The notes: a model not told the origin generated them from the sequence alone. A stretch of DNA of 64,000 nucleotides from ZC4RG20 sp963702105 (GCA_963702105.1 OY969712.1:1798001-1862000), one strand, 5' to 3'. Shown: positions 16,645 to 26,374, numbered from the stretch's first letter. Made by a program: numbers and translations.

Positions 16645-18512
16645 TGGACCCGCGCCTGCTCAATTACTACAACCGCGAGCTCCAGCACGTGCGGGAGATG
16701 GGCGCCGAGTTCGCGAAGGAGTTTCCGAAGATCGCCGGCCGCCTCGGCATGGACGGACTCGAGGTGGCGGATCCGTACGTCGAGCGTCTGCTCGAAGGCT
16801 TCGCGTTCCTGGCCGCCCGGGTGCAGCTCAAGATCGACGCGGAGTTTCCGCGCTTCACGCAGCATCTGCTCGAGCTCGTCTATCCGCACTACCTTTCGCC
16901 GCTGCCTTCGATGGCCGTCGCGCGGTTCTCTCCGGTACTCACGGAGAGCGCTTTGGCCGAGGGCTTCATACTGCCGCGCCACACGGCCCTGCGGACCGTG
17001 CTCGGCAAGGGCGAGCGCACGGCCTGCGAGTACCGGACGGGCCAAGAGGCCGTCTTCTGGCCCTTGGAGCTTACGGAGGCCAAGTACTTCGGGACGGCGG
17101 GGGCGCTTGCCACGATCGGCGTGGACCGGCTCGAGGACGTGCGCGCGGGCATTCGTTTGAGCCTGCGAACGACCGCGGGCCTCGCGTTCGATCAGCTCGC
17201 GCTCGAGCGGCTGCGCTTTTTTCTCCGTGGCACAGAAGGCCTGCCGGGGCGGCTCTACGAGCAGCTGCTCGGCAACGCGCGCCGCGTGCTGGTGCGGCCC
17301 AAGGGAGGCGCGAACGCCTGGCATGCCTACCTGCCCGGAAGCTCGATCCAGCCGGTAGGCTTCACGCCCTCGGAGTCCCTGCTGCCGTACTCGCGCCGCT
17401 CGTTCGACGGCTACCGTTGCCTGCAGGAGTATTTTGCCTTTCCACAGCGCTTCCTGTTCGCGGATTTCACGGGCCTCGCGCCGCATGTTCGCCGCTGCGC
17501 CGGGACCGAGCTCGAGATCGTCGTGCTGCTCGGCCGCCGCGACCCGGAGCTCGAGGACGTGCTCGACGCGGAGCACTTCCTTCTGAACTGCGCCCCGATC
17601 GTGAACCTATTCCCGAAGCAGGCCGATCGTATTCACCTCGGCGAGCGCGAGCACGAGTATCACGTTGTGCCGGACCGCACGCGGCCGATGGATTTCGAGG
17701 TCTGGTCGGTCGAGGAGGTTCAGGGGTTCGGCGCGAGCGCGAGGCCCGAGCAGACGTTCCTGCCGTTGTACTCGCAGCACGATTGGACGCGGGCCGACGA
17801 CCAGGCCTACTACACCGTCGCGCGCGAGCCGCGCATGATCTCCTCCGGGCAGCGCCGCCGAGGCGCGCGCTCGAGCTATGTCGGCAGCGAGCTGTACCTT
17901 GCGCTCGTGGACCCGAACGAGGCGCCGTATCGCAGCAGCCTGAAGCAGCTCGGCGTCGCCACGCTGTGCAGCAACCGGGACCTGCCGCTGCACGTCTCCT
18001 TCGGGCAGGGCCGGACGGACTTTACGCTCGACGTGGGTGCGCCGGTCGAATCCATTCGCTGCGTGGCCGGCCCGACGCGGCCGAAGCCTTCTTTCGCCCA
18101 CGGCGATACGGCCTGGAGGCTGGTCAGCCATCTGTCCTTGAACTACCTCTCGCTCGTCGATTCGGACGAGGGCGCTGCCGGGCTGCGCTCGCTGCTCATG
18201 CTGTACTGCGACCAGAACGATCAGGCGGCGCTGCGGCAAATCGACGGGGTCAAGTCGATCCGCTCGGCGCCGGTTTCCGGCCGTATCCCGACCAGCGGGC
18301 CGATCGCATTCGGCCGTGGCGTCGAAATCTCGGTGACCTGCGACGAGACGGCTTTCGAAGGCATCGGCGCGTTCCTCTTCGGTCAAGTCCTCGAGCAGTT
18401 TTTCGCCAAGTACGTGTCGATCAATTCGTTTACCGAGACGGTGCTGAGCTCGGTCCACCGTGGGGAAGTCATGCGATGGCGGCCGCGTCTCGGACGACAA
18501 CACATACTGTAG
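16644..18512 (+). CDS. tssF: T6SS baseplate protein TssF (ImpG/VasA)
   Basis: A 622-residue baseplate subunit of usual length. It begins MDPRLLNYYNRELQHVREMG and continues with AEFPRFTQHLLELVYPHYL, the standard ImpG N-terminus; the C-terminal block INSFTETVLSS is also typical. Two copies of TssF with one TssG make the baseplate wedge around the VgrG hub. The tssG start lies inside its last 37 bases. Confidence 0.95.
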   Translation: MDPRLLNYYNRELQHVREMGAEFAKEFPKIAGRLGMDGLEVADPYVERLLEGFAFLAARVQLKIDAEFPRFTQHLLELVYPHYLSPLPSMAVARFSPVLTESALAEGFILPRHTALRTVLGKGERTACEYRTGQEAVFWPLELTEAKYFGTAGALATIGVDRLEDVRAGIRLSLRTTAGLAFDQLALERLRFFLRGTEGLPGRLYEQLLGNARRVLVRPKGGANAWHAYLPGSSIQPVGFTPSESLLPYSRRSFDGYRCLQEYFAFPQRFLFADFTGLAPHVRRCAGTELEIVVLLGRRDPELEDVLDAEHFLLNCAPIVNLFPKQADRIHLGEREHEYHVVPDRTRPMDFEVWSVEEVQGFGASARPEQTFLPLYSQHDWTRADDQAYYTVAREPRMISSGQRRRGARSSYVGSELYLALVDPNEAPYRSSLKQLGVATLCSNRDLPLHVSFGQGRTDFTLDVGAPVESIRCVAGPTRPKPSFAHGDTAWRLVSHLSLNYLSLVDSDEGAAGLRSLLMLYCDQNDQAALRQIDGVKSIRSAPVSGRIPTSGPIAFGRGVEISVTCDETAFEGIGAFLFGQVLEQFFAKYVSINSFTETVLSSVHRGEVMRWRPRLGRQHIL

Positions 18513-19537
18513 AGTGGCTCACCGCCCTCGAGGCGGCGCCGCACCGCTTCGGCTTTTACGCGGCGATGCGCCGGCTCGAGTGCCTGTATGCCGAAAAGCC
18601 CCGCATCGGAAGGGCCGCGCGGCCGGCCGACGAAGCGGTGCGGCTCGGGCAGAAGCCCGCGCTCGCGTTCGCCTCCTCGACGCTCGCCGGGTACCGCCAG
18701 GGCGGTGCGGAAAGCCCGGGGCACCTCGCACAGTACTTCTTCGGCCTCTTCGGCCCGAATGGTCCGCTGCCGCTGCACCTCTCCGAGTACGCGTACGGGC
18801 GCGAGCTCAATTACGGCGACGGTGCGTTCCGAGCGTTCGCGGACGTTTTCCATCACCGTCTGCTCGCTCTGTTTTATCGCGCCTGGGCCGACGCCCAGCC
18901 GACGGTCAGTCTCGACCGCCCCGCGAACCGGCGTTTCAACGTCTTCCTCGGCAGCCTCGTCGGCATCGCCGCGCCGGAGTTCCGGCACCGCGAAACGGTA
19001 CCGCACGAGGCGAGGCTCGCGCTCGCCGGGCGCTTCGCGCTCGGCACCCGGCCCGTCGAGGGGCTCGCGGGTCTGCTCGGGGACTTCTTCGGCTTCGAGT
19101 TTCGCGTGCGCGAGTTCGCCTGCGAATGGCTGCGGCTGGCGCGCGACGACCGGCTCGTCCTCGGCGGCGGAGAAGAGGCCTCGATGCTCGGCCGCGGCAC
19201 CGTGCTCGGCAGAGCCGTGTACAGCGGCGGGCACGCGTTTCAGCTCGTGTGCGGCCCGCTCGACTTCGCGCAGTTTGCGCGCCTGCTGCCGGGGCGGCCG
19301 AGCCTCGAAAGGCTGCGCGACCTCGTGCGGGCCTACGACGGCGACGAGCTCAGATGCACGCTCCGGCTCGTGTTGCGGGCCGACGAAGTGCCCGAATGCC
19401 GCCTCGGTGCGGCGGGGCCGTCCGGCATGACCGCGCGCCTCGGCTGGACGAGCTGGCTCGGCCGCCGGCGCACGCACGAGGCCGCCGACAACGTCGTCAT
19501 CGATCCGGCGTGGGCGGCGACGGCCTCAGCGGGCTGA
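18476..19537 (+). CDS. tssG: T6SS baseplate protein TssG (ImpH/VasB)
   Basis: A 353-residue protein. The ATG at 18476 gives MAAASRTTTHTVEWLTALEA, placing the family motif HRFGFYAAMRRLEC at the usual distance from the N-terminus; the frame is open far upstream but only by overlap with tssF. Other hallmarks are YFFGLFGPNGPLPLHLSEYA and the C-terminal LGWTSWLG. TssG bridges two TssF copies and contacts TssK. It overlaps tssF by 37 bases, so the two are co-translated. Confidence 0.94.
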   Translation: MAAASRTTTHTVEWLTALEAAPHRFGFYAAMRRLECLYAEKPRIGRAARPADEAVRLGQKPALAFASSTLAGYRQGGAESPGHLAQYFFGLFGPNGPLPLHLSEYAYGRELNYGDGAFRAFADVFHHRLLALFYRAWADAQPTVSLDRPANRRFNVFLGSLVGIAAPEFRHRETVPHEARLALAGRFALGTRPVEGLAGLLGDFFGFEFRVREFACEWLRLARDDRLVLGGGEEASMLGRGTVLGRAVYSGGHAFQLVCGPLDFAQFARLLPGRPSLERLRDLVRAYDGDELRCTLRLVLRADEVPECRLGAAGPSGMTARLGWTSWLGRRRTHEAADNVVIDPAWAATASAG

Positions 19538-19579
19538 GCCGGGCGAGGCGGGGATTCGGCACTCTTTGGGAGTAACGCA

Positions 19580-22366
19580 ATGGCAGAGATCAGTCGTACC
19601 GCGCTATTCGGCAAGCTGAACCCGGTCGGCTACAAAGCCATCGAGGCGGCCACCGTGTTCTGCAAGATGCGCGGCAACCCTTACGTCGAGCTCGTGCACT
19701 GGATTCATCAGATTCTCCAACTGCAGGACTCGGACCTGCATCGCATCATCCGGCAGTTCAACGTCGAGCCCTCGCGTCTCGCGCGGGACATTACGGAAGC
19801 GCTCGACCGCCTGCCGCGGGGCTCGACGACGATCTCCGATCTCTCCTCGCACGTCGAGGAAGCGGTCGAGCGCGGCTGGATCGTCGCGACGCTGCTTTTC
19901 GGCGCCTCGCAGGTGCGCACCGGTCATCTCGTCGCGGGCATCGTGCAGAACCGCGGTCTGCGGCTCGCGCTGCTCGGTATCTCGAGGGAGTTCGACAAGG
20001 TCAAGTACGAGACGCTGACGGACCGGTTCGACGAGATCTGCGCGGGATCGCCCGAGGCGGCGATGCGCGCCCATGACGGCTGGGAGATGGCGGGCGGCGG
20101 CGCGGCGCCGGGCGAGGCCAGCGGCGCGATGGCGCCGGCGCAGATGGGCAAGCAGGAGGCGCTGGCCCGTTATACCGTGGATCTGACCGAGCAGGCGCGG
20201 CGCGGGGAGATGGACCCGGTCGTCGGCCGCGACGAGGAGATCCGCCAGATCGTGGACATCCTCATGCGCCGGCGCCAGAACAACCCGATCCTGACGGGCG
20301 AGGCCGGCGTCGGCAAGACGGCCGTCGTCGAAGGCTTCGCGCAGCGGATCGCGAAGGGCGACGTGCCGCCGACGCTCAAGGACGTCTCGCTGCGCGTGCT
20401 CGACGTGGGGCTGCTGCAGGCCGGCGCGAGCATGAAGGGCGAGTTCGAAAACCGGTTGCGCCAGGTCATCGACGAAGTGCAGGCCTCCGAGACGCCTATC
20501 ATCCTGTTCATAGACGAAGCCCACACGCTCGTCGGCGCCGGCGGCGCGGCCGGCACAGGCGACGCGGCCAATCTCCTGAAGCCCGCGCTCGCGCGCGGCA
20601 CGCTGCGGACGGTCGCAGCGACGACCTGGGCCGAGTACAAGAAGTACATCGAGAAGGACCCGGCGCTCACGCGGCGCTTTCAGGTCGTGCAGGTGGACGA
20701 GCCTTCGGAGGAGAAGGGCATCCTCATGATGCGGGGCGTGGCCTCGAAGATGGAGCAGCACCACCGCGTGCAGATCCTCGACGAGGCGCTCGAGGCGGCG
20801 GTCAAGCTCTCGAGCCGCTACATTCCGGCGCGCCAGCTTCCCGACAAGGCGGTGAGCCTGCTCGACACGGCTTGCGCGCGCGTCGCCGTGAGCCAGCATG
20901 CGACGCCGGCCGAGGTCGAGGACAGCCGCCGGCGAATCGAGGCGCTCGAGACGGAGCTCGCGATCATCGGCCGCGAGAAGGCGATCGGCATCGACACCGC
21001 CGCCCGCGAAGCGGCGGTCGAGAGCTCGCTCGGGATCGAGCGTGGGCGCCTGGCGGAGCTCGAGGCGAACTGGGAAATGGAGCGTAAGCTCGTCGAGAAG
21101 ATTCTCGCGGTGCGGGCCCGGCTGCGCGGCGACGGCGGCAAGGTCGAGGGCACCGAGAGCGAGCTCGAGGAGGCGGCGGATAGGGCCGCGGCCCAGGCGC
21201 GAGGCGCCGCGGCTGGCGACGGCGACGGCGGCAGCGGCAGCGGCGAGGCGGCCCCGCCGCCGCTCATGGAGGTCGAGCGCGAGGGCCTGCTCGAGGAGCT
21301 CAAGGCGCTGCAGGCCGAGCTCGCGACGCTGCAGGGCGAGGCCCCGTTGATCCTGCCGAGCGTGGACCAGCAGGCCGTCGCATCCGTCGTGCAGGACTGG
21401 ACGGGCATTCCGGTCGGCCGCATGGTCAAGAACGAGATCGAGACCGTGCTGAACCTCGGCACGACGCTCGCGAAGCGCGTAATCGGCCAGGACCACGCGC
21501 TCGAGATGATCGCGCGCCGCGTCCGGACCTCGCGCGCGAACCTCGACAACCCCGGCAAGCCCGTCGGCGTATTCATGCTGGCCGGGCCGTCCGGCGTCGG
21601 CAAGACCGAGACGGCGCTCGCGCTCGCCGAGATCATGTACGGCGGCGAGCAGAACGTCATCACGATCAACATGAGCGAGTTCCAGGAAGCGCACACGGTC
21701 TCGACGCTCAAAGGCGCGCCGCCCGGCTACGTCGGCTACGGCGAGGGCGGCGTCCTGACGGAGGCCGTGCGCCGCAAGCCTTACAGCGTCGTGCTGCTCG
21801 ACGAGGTCGAAAAGGCCCATCCGGACGTCCACGAGATCTTCTTCCAGGTCTTCGACAAGGGGATCATGGAGGACGGGGAGGGCCGGCTCATCGATTTCAA
21901 GAACACGCTGATTCTGCTCACCACCAACGTGGGCACGGATCTCATCATGAACATGTGCAAGGACCCGGAGCTCATGCCGGAGGCGGAGGGTATCGCCAAG
22001 GCCGTGCGCGAGCCGCTGCTCAAGGTCTTCCCCGCGGCGCTGCTCGGACGCATCGTTACGATTCCTTACTACCCGCTCACGGACGCGATGATCGACACCA
22101 TTGCGCGCCTGCAGCTCGGCCGAATCGAGCGGCGCGTGCTGCAGAACCACGGCGTGCCGTTCAGCTATACCGACGAGGTGGTCGAGCTCATCCGGCGCCG
22201 CTGCACCGAGCTCGAGAGCGGCGGGCGCATGATCGACGCGATCCTGACGAACACCATGTTGCCGCGGATCAGCGAGGAGTTCCTGAATCGCATGCTGGCG
22301 GGCCAGCCGGTGCGCGGCATCGAGGTCGCCGTGGCGGACGGCCAGTTCGACTACCGGTTCGCTTGA
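19580..22366 (+). CDS. clpV: T6SS sheath-recycling ATPase ClpV (TssH)
   Basis: A 928-residue double AAA+ ATPase of the ClpB class. Walker A motifs are GEAGVGKTAVVEG (first ring) and GPSGVGKTETALA (second ring), with Walker B ILFIDEAHTLVG and VVLLDEVEKAHPD. The N-terminal domain (SRTALFGKLNPVGYKAIEAA) is the ClpV type that recognises contracted sheath. An Ala/Gly/Asp-rich low-complexity insert lies in the middle region (about residues 533-560). ClpV extracts TssC and resets the sheath. The start follows GGGAGTAACGCA. Confidence 0.95.
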   Translation: MAEISRTALFGKLNPVGYKAIEAATVFCKMRGNPYVELVHWIHQILQLQDSDLHRIIRQFNVEPSRLARDITEALDRLPRGSTTISDLSSHVEEAVERGWIVATLLFGASQVRTGHLVAGIVQNRGLRLALLGISREFDKVKYETLTDRFDEICAGSPEAAMRAHDGWEMAGGGAAPGEASGAMAPAQMGKQEALARYTVDLTEQARRGEMDPVVGRDEEIRQIVDILMRRRQNNPILTGEAGVGKTAVVEGFAQRIAKGDVPPTLKDVSLRVLDVGLLQAGASMKGEFENRLRQVIDEVQASETPIILFIDEAHTLVGAGGAAGTGDAANLLKPALARGTLRTVAATTWAEYKKYIEKDPALTRRFQVVQVDEPSEEKGILMMRGVASKMEQHHRVQILDEALEAAVKLSSRYIPARQLPDKAVSLLDTACARVAVSQHATPAEVEDSRRRIEALETELAIIGREKAIGIDTAAREAAVESSLGIERGRLAELEANWEMERKLVEKILAVRARLRGDGGKVEGTESELEEAADRAAAQARGAAAGDGDGGSGSGEAAPPPLMEVEREGLLEELKALQAELATLQGEAPLILPSVDQQAVASVVQDWTGIPVGRMVKNEIETVLNLGTTLAKRVIGQDHALEMIARRVRTSRANLDNPGKPVGVFMLAGPSGVGKTETALALAEIMYGGEQNVITINMSEFQEAHTVSTLKGAPPGYVGYGEGGVLTEAVRRKPYSVVLLDEVEKAHPDVHEIFFQVFDKGIMEDGEGRLIDFKNTLILLTTNVGTDLIMNMCKDPELMPEAEGIAKAVREPLLKVFPAALLGRIVTIPYYPLTDAMIDTIARLQLGRIERRVLQNHGVPFSYTDEVVELIRRRCTELESGGRMIDAILTNTMLPRISEEFLNRMLAGQPVRGIEVAVADGQFDYRFA

Positions 22367-22451
22367 TTCGGAACTGAGACGCAGTCGTTTTGCGATATGA
22401 TGCAAGGACCTGGACCTTACTGCTGAGATTTTGGATGCAGGAGTTTCTCTG

Positions 22452-22739
22452 ATGGCCCGTCCTCGCATCACTGAGGTGGACTACTTCCCGTTCCAGCAGG
22501 CATTGCGCCGCGCGACCGATTCGGGGGAGCGGATCGACCCTACGCAGAAGGAGCGGTGGGGCGAGTGGGTGCGTGCGCATCGCGTCAAAGAGGCCGCATT
22601 CAAGTCCTTCGGGAAGGGCCGCTACGACGACCTCGAGCCCGTCATCATCGATACGGATGGGCCCTGGCGCGGGTATTATCTCGTCTCCAAAAGGGACGAG
22701 GCGTGCCTGAAGTGGGAGCGGGAGGACGCGGAGCCCTGA
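22452..22739 (+). CDS. Small conserved-looking protein between clpV and vgrG
   Basis: A 95-residue soluble protein, MARPRITEVDYFPFQQALRR onward, that I do not recognise. The ATG at 22452 is chosen because AGGAG ends 9 bases before it; a TTG at 22431 is in frame without a site. The protein is charged and aromatic-rich, with no signal peptide or membrane segment, and ends GYYLVSKRDEACLKWEREDA. Its place, directly ahead of vgrG in the same direction, suggests a T6SS-linked role such as an adaptor or chaperone, but that is inference from position only. Confidence 0.6.
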   Translation: MARPRITEVDYFPFQQALRRATDSGERIDPTQKERWGEWVRAHRVKEAAFKSFGKGRYDDLEPVIIDTDGPWRGYYLVSKRDEACLKWEREDAEP

Positions 22740-22798
22740 GCGAGCGCAATCGACGGACGATAACGATACCGATATCAATGAGAGCACGCCCCTAATCC

Positions 22799-25009
22799 AT
22801 GGCCAGCGCGCAGCCCGTCACCATCAAGACGGCCCTCCCGGCGGAAGATCTGCTGTTTCGCAGTATGAACGGCACCGAGGAGCTCGGCCGCCCGTTCATC
22901 TACGAGCTCGAGTTGCTGAGCCCGAAAGAGGACATCACGCTCGACGACGTCCTCGGCCAGGAAGCCTGCGTGACCCTGGATTTGCCGAGCGGCGGCCAGC
23001 GCTTCTTCCACGGCTACGTGACCCATTTCGCACAGATCGGGCGGCGCGGCGACTACGCGGCCTACTCTATGCAGCTGCGTCCCTGGCTCTGGCTGCTGAC
23101 GCGTACCGCAGACTGCCGGATCTTTCAGCAGAAGACCGCGCCCGACATCATCAAGGCTGTTTTTCGGGAGCACGGCTTCTCGGATTTCAAGGACTCTTTG
23201 AACGGCTCTTATCGGACGTGGGAATACTGCGTTCAGTACAGAGAGACGGATTTCAACTTCGTGAGCCGGCTCATGGAGCAGGAGGGGATCTACTACTACT
23301 TCACGCACGAGGACGGCAAGCACACGCTCGTGCTGTCGGACTCGTACGGCGCGCATTCGCCGCTCGAGGGCTACGCACAGATTCCGTACTACCCGCCTTC
23401 GAAGGCGGTGCGCGACGAGCACGTCTACGATTGGTACCTCGAGAAGTCCGTACGGCCCGGCAAGTATGTGCTGCGCGCCTACGACTTTCGCAAGCCTAAA
23501 GCGAATCTCGAGGTCAATTCGGTGGTCTCGCGTTCGCACGGGCAGGCGGATTACGAAGTCTTCGACTATCCAGGAGAATATTTCGAGCGCTCGGAAGGCG
23601 AGAACTACGCGCGCGCGCGCATCGAGGAGCTGCAAACGGAGTACGAGCGCGTGCGCGGCGTCTGCAACGCGCGCGGGGTGTGCACGGGCGGGCTGTTCAA
23701 GCTCACGGAGTATCCGCGGAAGGATCAGAACCGCGAGTATCTCGTCGTCTGGAGCCGGCACACCGTTTCGCTCGGGGAGTACGAGTCCTCCGCCGGGGAG
23801 GGCCTGCAGTTCAAGTGCACATTCAACGCCATGGACAGCGGAACCCCCTACCGCGTGCCGCGGCTAACGCCCAAGCCCGTGGTGCAGGGACCGCAGACGG
23901 CGCTCGCGGTCGGGCCGTCGGGCCAGGAGATCTGGACCGACAAGTACGGGCGCGTGAAGCTGCAGTTTCACTGGGACCGCTACGGCAAGGCCGACGAGAA
24001 CAGCTCCTGCTGGGTGCGCGTCGCGCAGGTGTGGGCCGGATCGAGCTGGGGCGCGATGCACATCCCGCGGATCGGGCAGGAGGTCATCGTCGATTTCATC
24101 GAGGGCGACCCGGATCGCCCCATCGTGACGGGCCGCGTCTATAACGCCGACAACATGCCGCCCTACGGCCTGCCGGACAACAAGACGCAGAGCGGGCTCA
24201 AGAGCCGCAGCTCCATGAGCGGCAACGGCGAGAACTTCAACGAGATCCGCTTCGAGGATCTCAAAGGCTCGGAGGAGATGTACATCCATGCCGAGAAGAA
24301 CCAGACGATCGTCGTCGAGAACGACAAGTCCGAATCCGTAGGGCACGACAACACCGAGTCCGTCAAGAACAACGAGAAGATCGACGTCGGCGTGGATCAG
24401 ACGGTCACTATCGGCAACGACCAGTCGACGAAGGTCGGGAACAACCAGAAGCTCGACGTCGGCGTGAACCGCACGAAGTCGGTCGGTGCGAACGAGACGA
24501 TCACGGTCGGGGCGAACCGCAGCAGTTCCGTCGGCGGCAACGAATCGGCGACGGTCGCGAACCAACGTACGCACAACGTCGGCATCAACGAGTCGATCAA
24601 CGTCGGCGCGGCCCAGGAAATATCGGTCGGCGGGCTGCAGTCGCTGACGGTCGGCGCCGTGCAGACGATCAGCGTCGGCGCGAATCAATCGACGAGCGTC
24701 GGCGGAGCCCAAAGCCTCGAGGTTTCCGGCGCGAGGTCGATCAGCGTCGGCGCGGATCAGAGCACGAGCGTCAGCGGCGGGCGAACCGCCGAAATCGGCA
24801 GCGACGATTCCATCAAGGCGGGGAAGAACTTCACTCTCGAGGCCGGCGACTCGATCACGATCAAGACCGGCAGCGCGAGCATCTCAATGAAGGAGGATGG
24901 CACGATCGAGATCAAGGGGAAAAACATCTCGATCGACGGCAGCGGAAAGATCAACGTCAAGGCGTCCGACGACGTTACCGTCAAAGGTTCCAAGATCCAT
25001 CAGAACTGA
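22799..25009 (+). CDS. vgrG: T6SS spike protein VgrG (TssI)
   Basis: A 736-residue VgrG. The gp27-like N-terminus is clear (SMNGTEELGRPFIYELELLS, then FNFVSRLMEQEGIYYYFTHE), followed by the gp5 OB-fold (PDKYGRVKLQFHWDR-like EIWTDKYGRVKLQFHWDRYG; SSWGAMHIPRIGQEVIVDF). A long octapeptide beta-helix occupies residues 513-664. The C-terminus (ITIKTGSASISMKEDGTIEI) is the usual VgrG tip, with no extra toxin domain, so cargo is probably carried through the downstream PAAR-like protein and adaptors. It trimerises on top of the Hcp tube. No strong Shine-Dalgarno is seen. Confidence 0.95.
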   Translation: MASAQPVTIKTALPAEDLLFRSMNGTEELGRPFIYELELLSPKEDITLDDVLGQEACVTLDLPSGGQRFFHGYVTHFAQIGRRGDYAAYSMQLRPWLWLLTRTADCRIFQQKTAPDIIKAVFREHGFSDFKDSLNGSYRTWEYCVQYRETDFNFVSRLMEQEGIYYYFTHEDGKHTLVLSDSYGAHSPLEGYAQIPYYPPSKAVRDEHVYDWYLEKSVRPGKYVLRAYDFRKPKANLEVNSVVSRSHGQADYEVFDYPGEYFERSEGENYARARIEELQTEYERVRGVCNARGVCTGGLFKLTEYPRKDQNREYLVVWSRHTVSLGEYESSAGEGLQFKCTFNAMDSGTPYRVPRLTPKPVVQGPQTALAVGPSGQEIWTDKYGRVKLQFHWDRYGKADENSSCWVRVAQVWAGSSWGAMHIPRIGQEVIVDFIEGDPDRPIVTGRVYNADNMPPYGLPDNKTQSGLKSRSSMSGNGENFNEIRFEDLKGSEEMYIHAEKNQTIVVENDKSESVGHDNTESVKNNEKIDVGVDQTVTIGNDQSTKVGNNQKLDVGVNRTKSVGANETITVGANRSSSVGGNESATVANQRTHNVGINESINVGAAQEISVGGLQSLTVGAVQTISVGANQSTSVGGAQSLEVSGARSISVGADQSTSVSGGRTAEIGSDDSIKAGKNFTLEAGDSITIKTGSASISMKEDGTIEIKGKNISIDGSGKINVKASDDVTVKGSKIHQN
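24335..24790 (+). repeat. Octapeptide (24-bp) repeat of the VgrG beta-helix
   Basis: Nineteen consecutive eight-residue units (152 residues) of the form [ST]VGxNxSx, for example TVGANRSS, SVGGNESA, NVGINESI and SVGANQST. This is the intertwined beta-helix seen in phage T4 gp5 and VgrG needles. The unit count is unbroken and the period exact. Confidence 0.85.
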
Positions 25010-25030
25010 ATCCTACGAAGGACGACTCCG

Positions 25031-25510
25031 ATGAGCGCACAAAAGACGGAACTCGTTAGTTCGACTGATGGTCCCGACGCCTCCATCGCCAATGGAGTCA
25101 CGGGGACCCTCGTTGGCTTCACGGCCGATTCATCCGTTCCGTTGGTCACCTTCAGTGGGCAATTCGGGACGGCGGCCGTCGCTGCCCGCTCCACCGTCGA
25201 CCTTTTCGGCGGGCACATAGGTCGGGAAGTCCTTTTGGTGTGCGAGCGTGGGGATCCGCGTTTACCGATCGTGGTGGGCGTCCTTGGCGGAACCGTGTCC
25301 GCGGGGATGCCGGAGATACCTCCGCACGTAGAGCTCGACGCGGATGGCGCTCGACTTGTCGTCAAAGCATCCGAGCAAATCGTGCTCAGATGCGGGAAGG
25401 CTAGCATCACCCTGACGAAGGCCGGGAAGGTGCTTCTTGAGGGAACATACGTCCTAAGCCGTTCCTCGGGGGTTAATCGCATTAGGGGCGGCTCCGTCCA
25501 GATCAATTAG
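25031..25510 (+). CDS. DUF6484 domain protein of T6SS effector cassettes
   Basis: A 159-residue protein with an N-terminal domain GTLVGF...ARSTVDLFGGHIGREVLLV and GDPRLPIVVGVL, then a C-terminal gp5-like strand region (ASITLTKAGKVLLEGTYVLS, SSGVNRIRGGSVQIN). This matches the DUF6484 proteins that commonly follow vgrG. It resembles a miniature VgrG tip and may bind VgrG or the PAAR-like protein. A GAAGGA site lies 9 bases before the ATG. It is the first gene of a cassette with visibly less GC-biased codon use than the genes before it. Confidence 0.8.
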   Translation: MSAQKTELVSSTDGPDASIANGVTGTLVGFTADSSVPLVTFSGQFGTAAVAARSTVDLFGGHIGREVLLVCERGDPRLPIVVGVLGGTVSAGMPEIPPHVELDADGARLVVKASEQIVLRCGKASITLTKAGKVLLEGTYVLSRSSGVNRIRGGSVQIN

Positions 25511-25542
25511 TATGAGTTCTGGAATCGGATCGAGAGGGAGAC

Positions 25543-26352
25543 ATGCCACTAACGGTCTATGCCGAAGGCCTAGGTCTTTTTCATAAGGGCAGCAATGGGA
25601 CTGGAGTGGCGGCCGGGGACGTATGCCTGTCGCCTCCGCCTCCGCCCACCGGCCCCGTGCCTGTTCCTTACGTCAACATGGTCCAAGCGTCAGATCTGGC
25701 GGATGGCAGCAAGAAAGTCACCATTGACGGCGAACCGACTGCGCTGTCCGATAAATCGAGTATCGCTACAAGCACCGGCGATGAGGCGGGCACTCAAGGC
25801 GGCAATGTCATCACGCACAAGACAAAAGGTAAGGCGTATTTCGCCACGTGGTCCATGACCGTCACAGTTGAAGGGGAGGGCGTGTGTCGCCATAGCGATC
25901 TGCTGGGCCAGAACTGCGCGTCCAAGCCGTTTGGAATTATCGATCCTTCGGCCATTACGCGGATTTTGCCCAGCATACCGCCGAGCAAGCTGGGACAGCC
26001 GTGTCCCCCTGGGAAGGAGGAAGCGCCTGCGACCAAGACGAACACGGCTCAACGCGAGTCGGTTCGCGGTGGTCCATGCTGGTCGTGTGGGGCCACCGTG
26101 AATAAGGGGGTATACAAGTCGGGGCGCGCGTTCAACAAAAAGGACCGCTTCGTTGCCGATCATCAGCCACCGCAGTCCGCAGTGTGGGCCATGGGTGGGT
26201 GCCACGACGAAAAAGCGTTCAACCAGTGGAAGCAGTCTACCGATGCCGTCGTGCCCCATTGTACGACGTGTTCGAACTCGCAGGGCACTGTGATGCGCGG
26301 TGCCCAGGGGAAAAGCGTGCTCGAGTATCTGGCTTTGGCGTGGCCAGGCTAA
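25543..26352 (+). CDS. PAAR-like (DUF4150) protein with C-terminal toxin candidate
   Basis: A 269-residue two-part protein. Residues 1 to about 130 match the PAAR-like DUF4150 domain that caps VgrG (LSPPPPPTGPVPVPYVN, SSIATSTGDEAGTQGG, THKTKGKAYFATWSM, EGVCRHSDLLGQN). A short linker leads to about 100 residues with CWSCG, KDRFVADHQPPQSAVW and HCTTCSNSQG. The paired CxxC motifs around a DH motif look like a treble-clef or His-Me-finger nuclease, but the family is not certain. It is therefore a likely injected effector. Two small paralogous genes directly follow and are the immunity candidates. Confidence 0.78.
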   Translation: MPLTVYAEGLGLFHKGSNGTGVAAGDVCLSPPPPPTGPVPVPYVNMVQASDLADGSKKVTIDGEPTALSDKSSIATSTGDEAGTQGGNVITHKTKGKAYFATWSMTVTVEGEGVCRHSDLLGQNCASKPFGIIDPSAITRILPSIPPSKLGQPCPPGKEEAPATKTNTAQRESVRGGPCWSCGATVNKGVYKSGRAFNKKDRFVADHQPPQSAVWAMGGCHDEKAFNQWKQSTDAVVPHCTTCSNSQGTVMRGAQGKSVLEYLALAWPG

Positions 26353-26374
26353 CAGCGGACTGTCAGGGCTTGTC

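Noticed and set aside
19604..22471. 955-codon open frame on the minus strand
   Set aside because: Antisense shadow of clpV, with no recognisable domain.
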